From positions 1,417,543 through 1,481,542 of the forward strand of contig SNVD02001362.1 of the NCBI GenBank assembly GCA_013180625.2: a stretch of 64,000 nt of DNA, given 5' to 3'. Within the stretch, counting starts at the first letter, position 1, and every line of letters starts with the position of its first letter. The DNA is from Boswellia sacra. Lineage: Eukaryota; Streptophyta; Magnoliopsida; Sapindales; Burseraceae. Position numbers and translations under genes: made by a program. A model generated the notes under the pieces. That model was not told where the DNA came from. It saw only the letters and a list, made by a program, of their open reading frames with translations, and ran no database searches. Below, one piece after another: positions 12,745 through 23,124 of this stretch.

Positions 12745-13030
12745 CTAAATAAACTCTTGCCCAAGATGTTAAAAATGCGAGACAATCGTATACTTCACAA
12801 TGCTCTTATTGGCGATGAAGCAGTGGCTGAAACTCTTCCCTGTCTTCAGTGTGATAAGTGCCAACTTACTACCAGATCCTAAGTCAAAGTTGCCATTCAC
12901 AAACGTTAATTCAATCACCATCATGTCCACAGCGCGCGCTTGGAGTGTAACTGCTTTCCTCGCATCAATTGTAGCACTAGCTTCGACTGTACTTCAGTCG
13001 ACGTGCAGAGTCTTGGGTTATTACAGATAA
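12745..13030 (+). pseudogene. DUF247 C-terminal fragment
   Basis: Across more than one frame the segment reads as a DUF247 C-terminus: 'ILHNALIGDEAVAETL' near 12795, 'ISANLLPDP', and a terminal membrane helix WSVTAFLASIVALASTVLQS before LGYYR and a stop. It resembles the C-terminal part of the DUF247 pseudogene at 44600-44890. DUF247 proteins are plant-specific, have one C-terminal membrane segment and mostly unknown function, though some act in grass self-incompatibility. No N-terminal half is present, so this is a truncated remnant. Confidence 0.65.
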
Positions 13031-13189
13031 GAAACTTCTACAGCATATTCTCTATTAATATCATTTTCAACTTGGTAATCTCCAATAACTTTCTTTTTGT
13101 GGCTGTAACAGTTTGATTTACATTTTCTATTGTGACTTTGATGGGTAATCTATATTCTAGATTCCATGAATTATATTTCATTTGGAATA

Positions 13190-14365
13190 AATCTTGATTT
13201 GTAGTTCTAGTAACATGATTGACCCTGCTTGTGTGCAATTCTTTATCGATAGTCAAAGTTTGTTTTCTTTAGTGTCTCCATAAATGTCATTCATATCACC
13301 AAACTTTAAGTGGGAACAAACCATTGTAGCTTGTGGAGAACACTGTCTGGTCTGGTCAGATGGGGTTTTTATCCTTTCAATTGGTTTTCAAATCCATGAC
13401 CTTTTATAGAAGTAGAGAACCCACGTATCATGTAGTATGAAATATATCATCGCACAAAATTCATCTTCATGATGTTTGATATGTTGGAGTTTTGGCTCTT
13501 GAGCCATTTGTATGTGTGTTCAAGGATCCCACATGAAGTGGGAGTCATTGTGTAGGAAAGGTTTGGGTTTATAAATTAAAGGCAAGTCTTCTCATTTAAG
13601 TATCCATTTCAAATTCTTGTTTACCCCCTCTACATTTGTAAGGTCTAAATATAAAATCTCATAGTTTAAGGACCTTCCATTAAGGACCTTAATGTTTGTA
13701 TAATTTCTTTTTCTCTCTTTGGTTCTGGGTATTTATAGTATTACCCAATTGTTTGAATAATTACAGTTTAGCTTAATAGTTTGAGAATTTGTATTGTAAC
13801 CCAAAAGTTTGTAATTCTCTTCGAATATAGTGAAAGTTTCTTCGGTCGAAGACGTAGGCAACAATACCAAACTTCGTTAAATCTTGGTGTTCTTTCTATT
13901 TTACATTGTTAGTTGATTGATTGTCTTTTTAGTTAATATTATATTCAATTATCTGACATAGTTTGTGATTATGCATTTGATTATTTTGTGTTATCGCTTC
14001 CACATTACATAACATGATATCAATCCAGAGTCAACTAGCATACATGGTGTTACTAAAGATGAAATCATCATGTAACGAAAAATGGATTTGCTTACTAGAG
14101 CTCAGTCATTAGTTAGTCTTAATTTGACCTAATTTGCGCATAAACACTCCCTATAATTGAATTGCTCACATGTGTTACAGTATGTTGTTGTTATTATTGA
14201 TTAGGACGCATAAGTAAATTTTAGCAATTAAAGTCCACGTCTGCTTTTGCGCTGTCTTGGAGACCTGTGTACCAATTCTTCCTTGTATATCTAGACTTTT
14301 CGGCAATCATTTGGTGATTTTAACGCATTGCGCATGTCATGCATTAAATGGAGAATTACTCAACC
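13190..14365. repeat. Duplicated flank, copy 2 (interrupted by a solo LTR)
   Basis: Parts 13190-13430 and about 14020-14365 correspond in order to the flank described at 1690-3620. The retrotransposon footprint at 13483-14014 lies where copy 1 carries the MULE, so both inserts postdate the duplication. Confidence 0.6.
13483..14014 (+). mobile_element. Solo LTR (copia-like)
   Basis: A 532-bp segment starts TGTTGGAG and ends ACATAACA, with exact 5-bp duplications TGATA at 13478-13482 and 14015-14019. No internal coding sequence or second LTR is present. This is the footprint left by LTR-LTR recombination. TATA-like stretches occur near 13568 and 13730. The plus orientation is inferred from the TG...CA ends and the TATA position. 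Confidence 0.78.
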
Positions 14366-16511
14366 AATAGATTTAAATTAGACCATCTTTACTTTACTCC
14401 GATAATGTTTAGAAATAATAATATTATTTTTATAAATTTTTTATATAAATTTTTTATATAAATTTATATAAATAATTGACACATTATTCAACTTAATTAA
14501 TATAATTAAAAGTTATAATATATTCATCCAATTAAATTATGATATATCAATTTATAAAAATATTATTACTCTATTAAGAAATGATCTCGTAAGAGTTTGC
14601 TAATTAATTATTATTCTTCTAAATGTTTATTTATATCTGGGAGTAAAATTTTTTAATTTTTAGCTCACTGTTTCTGAATTAAATGTGAGAGTTTTAGCTA
14701 ATGGTGTGAGAATTCATTGGGAATTTTTTTGATTTGTTGAGCTTGTGTACGTAGTTACAGTAAATATGCATGATCAGACACGCACTAGAACACATAGATC
14801 GGAAAACGATAATGCATAAAATGGACTAAATTTTACTTAAAGAATTTCAAATAATTTTTTAAAAGAAAATTTACCTGTAATAAAATTATTTAATTTCAGT
14901 TCAACTTAAAAAATGGTAAAAAGAAATGATGGAGCACAAATAAAAGGATAAAGCTAAATTTTATTACTTAATTAGGATTTAAATTATTTTATTTAGGATT
15001 ATATTTATTTTAACTTTTAAGATTATATTTTGTATTAATTTTTTGTTAATTAGGTTTTCAATGGGTATTTTTGGAGTAACTCTTTTTTATTAGTCAACTG
15101 TTAAATTCTTGGCACTCTTGAGAACCAAAGATGTGTTCGTTCTTGAATCCAAATCCTATTTTCTGTGTTGCATTTTTTTAATACATTTTACATTCAATAT
15201 CAACCACATATGATCATTTTCAAAATTCAAAATAATTTAAAATCAACTACATATTTTTAAATCCAATTAAAAATAAAAGTATCAAAACAAATACACCCAT
15301 AGTATCATGATATTATCCTAGGTGCTCCAAATCAATCTACATCAAAAAAGCTCAATCATTGTTTTGAAAGAAGTTTGAAGGCTTTTAAAGTCACTCATTG
15401 AGTTCCATATTTAGATGAAATGGAGCCCTTAGACTTTAAAGGTTTGAAATAAATGGAGCCCTTAGACTTTACAGGCGTGAAATAAGTGGAAGGTAGAATT
15501 AATGGATCTAATTATTATTTCGAATTGAGTGGTGTTATTGGAACCCACTTTCCATCTAAATGCAGTTAAACCTCGATAAAATGATTCTGTTGAGATTATG
15601 AAATATATTATTTTATAAATTTATTTATTTATAGATAAATAAATAATTTATTAATTTTTCGATAAATGTATAATTATTAATTTAAAAATATTTTTATGTT
15701 TTAGTTACTTATAAATATATATATTTTTTTACTAAGATTCATTTATATGTTATAAATAATAAAATTTTATCAAATATTTCCACTACAGGGGCCATCCAAA
15801 TAATCGTAAATTTAAATAACAACTTGCTATAACGTTGGAGAACATATACCAAATGTAGTGCATGCTCCACAGAAACCTAAGGATGAGGTTGAGTTTATTT
15901 TAAATAAAAAGAAAAAATAAAAAAAAACTTATTGATGCATATTTTGAAAAAGAACAGAATTGAGAACTCGAAATTATCAAGAAAAAATCATATTAATATT
16001 ATAAAATCTTTATGTGTGGTGTTGTTAATTTTATGTTTTTAATCAATTATTAAATTTATTTATTCGCTAGGCTCTAAAGGATTTGAATATATATATATAT
16101 ATATTTAGCGAATTTATTAATTCAATATATTGGCTTGAGTTAGAACTAAAGATTTTATTCTTTAACTAAGGTTATTATTTTATCAAACATCATTTATCGA
16201 GATTTTTACTGTAACATCCATCTCTTAATTCATGAGAATAAAAATGGAACTAAAATATACTATCTCTCTAGAAATATCACCCCTCTCATAGGGCCAGATC
16301 TATGTTGTGGCTTGGAGAGGCCGTAGCCTTTCTCGATAGTTAAGGGGGAAAAAAAACTCCTAAATTTTATAGTAATTTACTTAAGTTTTAGCCTAAAAGT
16401 CACTTTTTTCCTAGGTAGTCCCTATTTTCTTATCTTTCTCAAATTCCCTCGTATGAAGTCTAGATCCAGCCCTGAGGATTTCTCTCTATGTTCGTCATTA
16501 CAATATAAACT
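14366..16511. other. AT-rich intergenic DNA with minor repeats
   Basis: No gene is recognisable. A short tandem duplication of 'ggagcccttagactttaaag' type units lies at about 15420-15480. The AT-rich block from 15565 to about 15850 begins 'gttaaacctcgataaa', a phrase common at ends of plant non-autonomous DNA elements, but I cannot define its far end. Confidence 0.5.
16281..16475. repeat. Possible hAT-like MITE
   Basis: The ends TAGGGCCAGATCTA (left) and the reverse complement of the right end, CAGGGCTGGATCTAG, resemble each other and recall hAT termini of the CAGGGGCGGATC type. I cannot find a clean 8-bp target duplication, so the call is weak. Confidence 0.35.
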
Positions 16512-16520
16512 AATAAAAAC

Positions 16521-16671
16521 GGGAATAGCTTCGGTACAGCCGATGTACCAGCTGTACCGCAGCTTTTACAAAATTTTGGTTGGGGAGGTTACAAATTTTT
16601 TAGCCCGTTTACAAGTTTTAGACTGACAAAAACGGTTGTACCAATACATTGCATGTACTGTAGAATGACCC
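16521..16671. mobile_element. 151-bp MITE with 9-bp target duplication
   Basis: Imperfect inverted ends of about 40 bp (starting GGGAATAGCTTCGGTACA; the other end reversed is GGGTCATTCTACAGTACA) are flanked by exact AATAAAAAC duplications at 16512-16520 and 16672-16680. A 9-bp duplication with GGG ends suggests a Mutator-type MITE. It has no coding capacity. Confidence 0.6.
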
Positions 16672-16680
16672 AATAAAAAC

Positions 16681-17411
16681 ATATCAATTAAACTAAGGAA
16701 AAATTTCACAAACCACCCCTACGTTTTGCCTTATAATCACCCAAAAATGTCTTTCACATTTTTTTCTACATTTCATCCCTACCATTTTAAAAATTCATCA
16801 TACAGTACTCTTCTGTTACTTAAATCGTTAGATGACATCATTTTTCCATCCAAATCCTCAGCAATTATCCAAAAACCCTTATCCTAAGTTTTAAAATAAA
16901 TAATTTGCATTCCGAATTCAAAATGCTTAAATTAAATAATTAAAATCAAATAAAAAAGACACAAATATAATGTACAAATCACCCCTAAAACAAATTAACC
17001 ATAACTCCAACCCTAAAAAAAAATCCTATCACCCCAACCGCAAAGCCAAAATCCTAGCCACACTCCCACCATCAACATTTAAAAATGCCACTAGGAGCTC
17101 AACTATTGCCATCAACATAAACCCAACAGCCTCCATTCCTTTCCTTTGTCCTTTCCCCACTTCTTCCTCTTCCTTTCCTCCATCTTACTCTCAAAATCGT
17201 CCCTAATTATATTATCCCAATCGTCCTCATCCATTAAATTAGGCTTACTAATCCTCTCTTTGTAGCCAATTGACCCACCCTTTTTCACCAATCTCTTCTT
17301 GAGCTCCGATTTCTCTTTCGAGGAGTCGAGTTGGACGCAAACGTTGAAGAGGATATGTTCTGTTGTGAAAATCATCGATCAAAAACACCAACCCAGTAAA
17401 CAATTTGCCTG
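16681..17411. other. Intergenic DNA, no confident feature
   Basis: AC- and pyrimidine-rich sequence. A minus-strand 87-codon frame (17112-17375) is Lys/Glu-rich and matches no family I recognise. Similarity to the outer LTR starts only at about 17412, so that LTR's left portion is missing or replaced by this DNA. Confidence 0.4.
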
Positions 17412-17897
17412 AAAGAGGACGATTGAGCATATCTTAATCGAGAATTAATAAGTGGTGTGATGCGTGGTATGATTATTGGATATGCATGGTTTGTGTGAAT
17501 GCATGAATGTTTGCTTTTGTATGTAAGGTTAAAGATTTCCTACTGAACTATGTATGCTCACTCTTTTCTCCGTAGGTATTCAGATGACGATTATGGTGGT
17601 GATGTTCTAGAGCTTTCTTAGTGAACTTGGATGCTTGAATGCTTGTTGTTATCTTGGGATTTGTTTAGGTTCAACCTAGATCATGATAGATGCATTTTGT
17701 TGTAATTAGTGAACCATGTACTAAGATTTTGATATTGATGTATGGAGATGTATATTCTTTGAATAAAGTGTTAAACAACAATACTGGATATATGCAAGAT
17801 ATTTAAAAAATAAATAAATAAAGAAAAAAATTACCCTATTTCTCTAATATTTTAGTCATGCCTAAAATCTCCATAAAAGAGATTTTGGGTCGTGATA
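17412..17897 (+). repeat. Truncated 5' LTR of the outer gypsy-like element
   Basis: The segment matches the reverse complement of about 19612-19955 ('gcatgaatgtttgcttttgt', 'ttaggttcaacctagatcat') and its last 130 bp match 38062-38194 directly. It ends GTGATA just before a primer-binding site, as Tekay/Del-type LTRs do (GGGTCGTGA...). The LTR is about 3.5 kb when pieced together elsewhere, so only its 3' seventh survives here. Confidence 0.7.
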
Positions 17898-17900
17898 GAG

Positions 17901-17912
17901 TGGTATCAGAGC
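17901..17912 (+). other. tRNA-iMet primer-binding site of the outer element
   Basis: TGGTATCAGAGC, the standard plant initiator-methionine primer-binding site, lies three bases after the LTR end. It fixes plus-strand orientation for this part of the element. Confidence 0.85.
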
Positions 17913-18769
17913 TTAGACGGTTACCGTGGACCTAGGATGAGGCCTTGAATAGTTTAGGAATGAGTAAAATCTCGTACCTTGCATGATGGTTTATAAGTTG
18001 TAATTATGAATGGAAGGAAATAATGAGCAGTGATGAAATTATGACTCAAGCTACTGCATTTTAATAAGAAATTTGTTGTTGTTTGCCATCTACTGTATCT
18101 TTTGTTTGTTTTTTGCTTTATTTGTTCTTTGTTGTCTACTATTTTTGCTATTCTACTGTTGTTTTGTTGGTTGTTTATTTGTCATTTGCTGGCAGCTACT
18201 GTCTTCTCTAATTAACCATGTAGTTAACCACTTATAATGTTATTTGCAAATGCATATAGTTGGAATATTAGGAAGTCAAAGTAGTAGCTGAGTCAAGATA
18301 AAAAGAACAAAGAGGTAGACAAAGTCCCTATATTCTAAAATTTTTGTAAGTTATATGGGACAACAGTGATGGTTGAGAACTGTGTATGTTTTATTGTAAA
18401 TCAATAATGTGCGCTGGTTGAGAAGAATGTAGATTATGCAAGCTATGTGTGAGTTATATAAGCTGAAAACAGAGTGTTTGTATGCTAAAATAGAGAGCCT
18501 AGAGTGTTTCTTCGAATTTCTTGAGTGCATTCATTGCCTATTCATTCCATGAAGTAGATCAAGAATTGAACCACGTAAATTCTGTTGTGTTCTTGTTTAA
18601 TTTTTTGCACTTAAATTTTAGTTTTTATGCTTGCAAGTTAAGCCAAAAATTTTCAAGATTTTTAGCTGAAAAATCAATCCACTCTTGTCACAAATTAATC
18701 TTTAGTTTTTCCACAAGCTCTCTTACAAGAGACAAAATAGATAAAGGCTAAGGTTTGGATTTGAAGTAC
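17913..18769 (+). other. Non-coding interior of the outer element
   Basis: This follows the primer-binding site but holds no gag or pol motifs in any frame. The only open frame over 70 codons (18521-18751) has no domain. It fits a non-autonomous, LARD-type retrotransposon interior. Confidence 0.5.
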
Positions 18770-19611
18770 AAAAATTTTAACCTTGCATGTTGTTGAGATT
18801 TAAATTTCATATGATACCATGACGTGATTGTGATGAACAATCGTTTTGTTATTTAACTGATTTTGCACCATAAATTGTTGCTTTTGATGTTTTGTTTTGT
18901 GATGCGGCTATGGAATGATAGTTTGGTTGTGTTTAACTTGAGTTGTGGTAGTGTGCATTTATCAACTCAAGGGTCCAAAATTGAGATTGTTTGTATATGG
19001 TTTTCATATATTTGATAGCAATGGATGTTGATTTTTTGGACCTTATGATGGATCACTTAAGTGTATTGTTTGAGAATTGTGATACTTTACTGTATATGCG
19101 ATGCATGACCTATGAGGTTTTCATGATTTGTTAGTAGACATGGATGGTGCATTGGTACATGAATGGTGATTGTTAGGTGTGGTAAGTGAGGTGTTTTAAT
19201 GAATGTGAGAGACATAGGATGCATAGGCAGTTGAAATTGATTATTTTGAACATATTGATGCACTTGCCTATGTATGAGGGGTCTTGGTGTTGGACCTGGG
19301 ATGGGCCGTTTGAGTATGGATCCAAGGGGAACACGGGTTTTAATACCCTAGAGTTAGACCTTGGATTGGCCGTCGTGATACGAATCCAAGGAAAACACTA
19401 GATCGAGGAATTGATTTTATATGCATATGTATACACTTGTAAATAATGATGAATGATATGATGTGTTATTGTAAATGGATGTGCACCATTATAGATATCG
19501 AATAGCTTGAGTAATCGTCATTTCTTATCTAGATATATTATTGAATTCTGTATTATGTAAGGCTTGCATAGTTTGTCATGTTGATTAATGAGTGTAAGGA
19601 ACATATTGTAC
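18770..19611 (+). repeat. Gypsy-LTR-like fragment with hairpin repeats
   Basis: Non-coding DNA resembling the inside of a large gypsy LTR. Near 19290-19395 are two related units (period about 64 bp); the second contains CCTTGGATT and its exact inverted partner AATCCAAGG, 15 bp apart. It ends abruptly at about 19611, where minus-oriented LTR sequence begins. It may be part of the outer element or a fragment of a related family. Confidence 0.45.
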
Positions 19612-20012
19612 ATACATGTACATACATCAATATCCAAATCTTCGTACATGGTTCACTAATTACAACAAAATACATCTATCATGATCTAGGTTGAACCTAA
19701 AACATATCCTAAGATAACAAGCATGCAAGTAACCAACTTCTCTAAGGAAGCTCCAGAACATCACCACCATGATCAAAATCTCAATACCTATGGAGAAAAG
19801 AGTGAGAATACACAACCTAGTAAGAAATATTTAACCTTACATACAAAAGCAAACATTCATGCAATCACACAAACCATGCATATTTAATAATCATACCACA
19901 TGTCACACCAATTATTAATTCTCATACAAATTAAGATGAGCTCAATCATCCTCTAATAATAAAATAAGTCAAGCTCATACGACTCAAGACAGACACACAA
20001 TGTGCTACCATT

Positions 20013-20284
20013 GACCCAATTCCACCAATCAAACTTAGCCAAGTACATACAATCCATTATAAACTCTAATATGCACATGTCAACTCAATTCCACAAGCTA
20101 AACTTAGTCAAGCATATACAATCCACCACGAACACATAATATGCTCATGTCGACCCAATTTTACAGTCAATCTTAGTCAAGCACATACAATTCACTGCAA
20201 ACACATAATATGCTTAGGTCGGCTCAGTTTTATAATCAATCTTAGCCATGCACAAACAACCCGTCACAAACACAATATGCTTGG
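20013..20284. repeat. Tandem repeat, about 68-bp unit, four copies
   Basis: Units share 'cttag(c/t)caagcacatacaat' and 'aatatgctcatgtcgaccca' type cores with 10-20% drift by eye. The array lies inside the outer LTR. Confidence 0.75.
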
Positions 20285-20864
20285 GTACATTTACATAAAC
20301 AACATATAAAGTCCATGTCCTGCAGTTTAGCCATCTAGAAATATCTCAGAAGTCTGTAACCCACTATCACACAATTCAATAGACTATATTTACCAATATC
20401 CAATCTCAAACCAAAGTACAATAAATCACCCAATTTTAATCACACGCCATCCAAATTATCATTCTAAACCCACCACTTAACTCAAGTTTCTCACATACAA
20501 CACAAATTCCAAGGGCAAACAGAAAATTCCTTACTAGTGAGCACAATACCGCTAGTAATTATCAATATCCATTCCAAACCGAAGTACAATAAATCACCCA
20601 ATACCACTCAACTCAAGTGTCTCACATGTAGCACAAATTCCAAGTGAAAACAGAAAATTCCTTAGTTTTCAACTAGCTTTGAAAAATTACTAAGAATGCA
20701 TTCCAAAGCCAAATACAACCAACCCAACATAATTGTGCAAACTTTTAATATCAATTAATTTCACATTTCTATTATCACAAACCTTGGATTTATGCACACA
20801 ATTGACATCACTCAATACAAGGTCTATACAATTACTATTTCCAACCATGATTCAAGTTCGCACG

Positions 20865-21040
20865 TATTTAATTTCATCCCTCAGGTTGGCGCTTCCCAAC
20901 CTTCCCAATCCCAAGTCAATATATTTTTAATTTCATTCCTTGGGTTGATGATTCCCAGCCTCACCAATCCCAAGTCAACATATATTTAAGTTCATCCTTG
21001 GGTTGGTGCTTCCCAGCCTCACCAATCCCAAGTTTGCCCA
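20865..21040. repeat. Tandem hairpin repeat in the outer LTR, three copies
   Basis: Three units of about 58 bp each contain a GGGTTGG...CCAATCCCAAG-type inverted motif, able to form a stem of about 10 bp with a 15-base loop (for example TTGGGTTGG and CCAATCCCAA near 21000-21030). Confidence 0.7.
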
Positions 21041-21498
21041 TATTTTACATAAACAAATGAAGTTTCAACAAGCTACTATCAACTTTGAAACATACCAAAA
21101 AATCAAATCGAACTCTAATTTGGGTGAAACTACTTGGAATTACAAACTTACTATATGAAGAATGAGACCAAAATGTTGGAATTGCAATATACCTTTCCAT
21201 TTAATGCAGCTTTAACAAAATATCTATATCAATCAATAAAAAGTATAAAATTTCTAAGATTTTGCAACAAAATTTGGAAATTTCTTAAAAATTGTACAAA
21301 AGTGCTATTAAGGGAATACAACTTGGAAAAGGAAGATACTTGAGTCTATTTTAAGGTAAAAATACTAAATTCCCAAGATTAGTATCCAGTTGATTTAGTT
21401 TCTCAAAAATGTATGGCTAATTTAGGAGAGCTAGCAGAGTTTTTGTTTCCTAAAAGGACTTTAGAAATTTCACCAAAAATCCATTTCAAAGCAAATTA

Positions 21499-21951
21499 TG
21501 TTAGGTTCATGGCTAGACCTCCAATTAAGTTCACTTATTCTAGGCGCAAGAAGTAAATTTAGAATTAGGTGCCTGTTTGTTTTCTTTTCCTTTTGCTTCT
21601 TTTTGTTGTTAAGTTTGTTATGCTGGGAATAAAGTTTGGGGACTGGGAGTTAGTTATTTTGTTGCTGAGCTGGAAAAGCTACTGAGTTGGAAAGGAGGGG
21701 AAATTAGTTAGAGACTATTAAGGTAAAGAGGAGAAAGAGAGGAATTCTATTAGATTTGTGTTTTTGGGAGAGCTGGCAGACCTCTTGAAAGTCTACTGGC
21801 CACTCTATTGTTTTTTTTTTCTTTATTTTTCTGGAATATTGAAAGTTGATTTCTAGAAATTCTGTCTACTCAAGATGCAACCAATCTAATTACTCTTCTA
21901 TTTTTCTGCTCTAGCTTGTTAACTATGCTGTGTGTGAATTAGAACTTAACA
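21499..21951 (+). repeat. 5' LTR of the Reina-like element
   Basis: Direct repeat of 35651-36115. The left end is fixed by the AATTA duplication and TG, the right end by TTAACA four bases before the primer-binding site. Confidence 0.9.
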
Positions 21952-21955
21952 TTTT

Positions 21956-21967
21956 TGGTATCAGAGC
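21956..21967 (+). other. Primer-binding site (tRNA-iMet) of the Reina-like element
   Basis: TGGTATCAGAGC lies four bases after the LTR end. Confidence 0.9.
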
Positions 21968-21982
21968 AAAACTTACCTGGGT

Positions 21983-22995
21983 ATGGCCAGAAAGAAAGGG
22001 GAAGGGAGGATGGATACGCTTGAGGAGAAGGTTCAGCTGATGCAGAGTGATCTCAGCGCTGTCAAGGATGGGTTGGCCAAAGTGCAATTCCTAGAGTAGG
22101 GCATGGCGGCAATCCTAGATAAATTGGAGACCTTGATAGTCGAAGGAAAGGAAAATAACCATCGGTCTCCGTCAATATCAAGATAGAAAATCCCGATAGA
22201 GGAGACAGGAGGAGGAATGCCTGTAGTAATCGTCGGTGGAGGTGGAAACGAGGACTCAAGGAGAGGAGACATCAAGACCCGTCGCATCGAGATGCTGACG
22301 TATGATGGCGGAGACCCGGATGAGTGGGTGTATCGGGTGGAACACTACTTCTTGCTGAATCGAATATCAGAAAAGGAGAAGTTAATCACGACTGCCATGT
22401 CGATGGAAGGCAAAGCTTTCGCCTGGCACCAGTGGGAGGACTCGCCACGGGCGTTTCGATCGTGGGGGGAGTTGAAGACCCTGCTGTTGGAGCATTTTCG
22501 AGAGAACCAAGAGGGAGTATCAGAGCAGTTCTTGGCTCTCAGGCAGGAGGGGACAGTTCGAGAAGACCTACGACAGTTCGAGAAGATAGCGTCAGCGATG
22601 GGGGAGGTGCTGAAACATATACTGGAAGGCCAGTTCATCAATGGACTTAGGCCTAATCTGAGGGCTGAGTTGAAGGCTTTTAGGCCCACTGGGGTGGATC
22701 GGATCATGGGCCTGGCCCAGAGATTGGAGAGTAAAAATGCTGTTCTGAAAAACTGGAAATCCGGTTCTGCTTCAAGTGAAAGGAGGGTCGTCTCTGATTC
22801 TGGTTATCCACAGTCGAAGAACACCAACCCCTATGGCAGCAAGACAACAGTAATGCCAAAAAAGTCCCCAAAAAAAAACCAGAGTTCCAATTCTGTCGAT
22901 TAACTGATGCTGAGTTGCAATCCAAACGGGAGAGAGGCTTATGTTACTGTTGTGATGAAAAATTTCATCCAGGCCACCGCTGTAAATTCAAGGAG
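21983..22995 (+). pseudogene. Reina-like gag relic
   Basis: The frame starting at 21983 reads as gag with a coiled-coil-like N-terminus and meets stops near 22097 and 22184. The frame 22217-22902 then holds the retrotransposon gag domain: YDGGDPDEWVYRVEHYF and AFAWHQWEDSPRAFRSW, a typical 'F.G..P..W....E.YF' start. A frame change follows, then one CCHC zinc knuckle near 22940-22990 (CYCCDEKFHPGHRC). Gag would assemble particles and bind the RNA genome. Two stops and a frameshift prevent that here. This stretch is GC-richer than its surroundings, as are the coding parts of many chromoviruses. Confidence 0.8.
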
Positions 22996-23124
22996 TTGCA
23001 GGTGATGGTGGTGCAAGGAGAAATTGAGGTGGCTGAAATGAAAGAAGAACCAACCACAGAGAACAGTGAGTAGAGTGCAACTGATTTAGGGGTGGTAGAA
23101 CTGTCTATGAATTCGATAGTGGGG

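Larger units (their letters stand above)
19612..21498 (-). repeat. Outer-element LTR, minus orientation, part 1
   Basis: The reverse complement of 19612-19955 matches the truncated LTR at 17412-17760. The segment continues to the AATTA duplication (21494-21498) at the Reina-like insertion and resumes at 36116. Together the two parts make about 3.36 kb of one LTR. It contains two tandem-repeat arrays (20013-20284 and 20865-21040) and a direct repeat of about 120-180 bp (about 20395-20685). It has no coding sequence. Confidence 0.65.

Noticed and set aside
13600..13760. Possible gene in 13.6-13.8 kb
   Set aside because: Explained by the solo LTR with exact target duplication.
17112..17375. Lys/Glu-rich minus-strand ORF
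   Set aside because: Charged low-complexity composition with no known domain and no supporting gene structure.
22324..22707. ORFs in other frames over gag
   Set aside because: Shadow frames of the GC-richer Reina-like gag.
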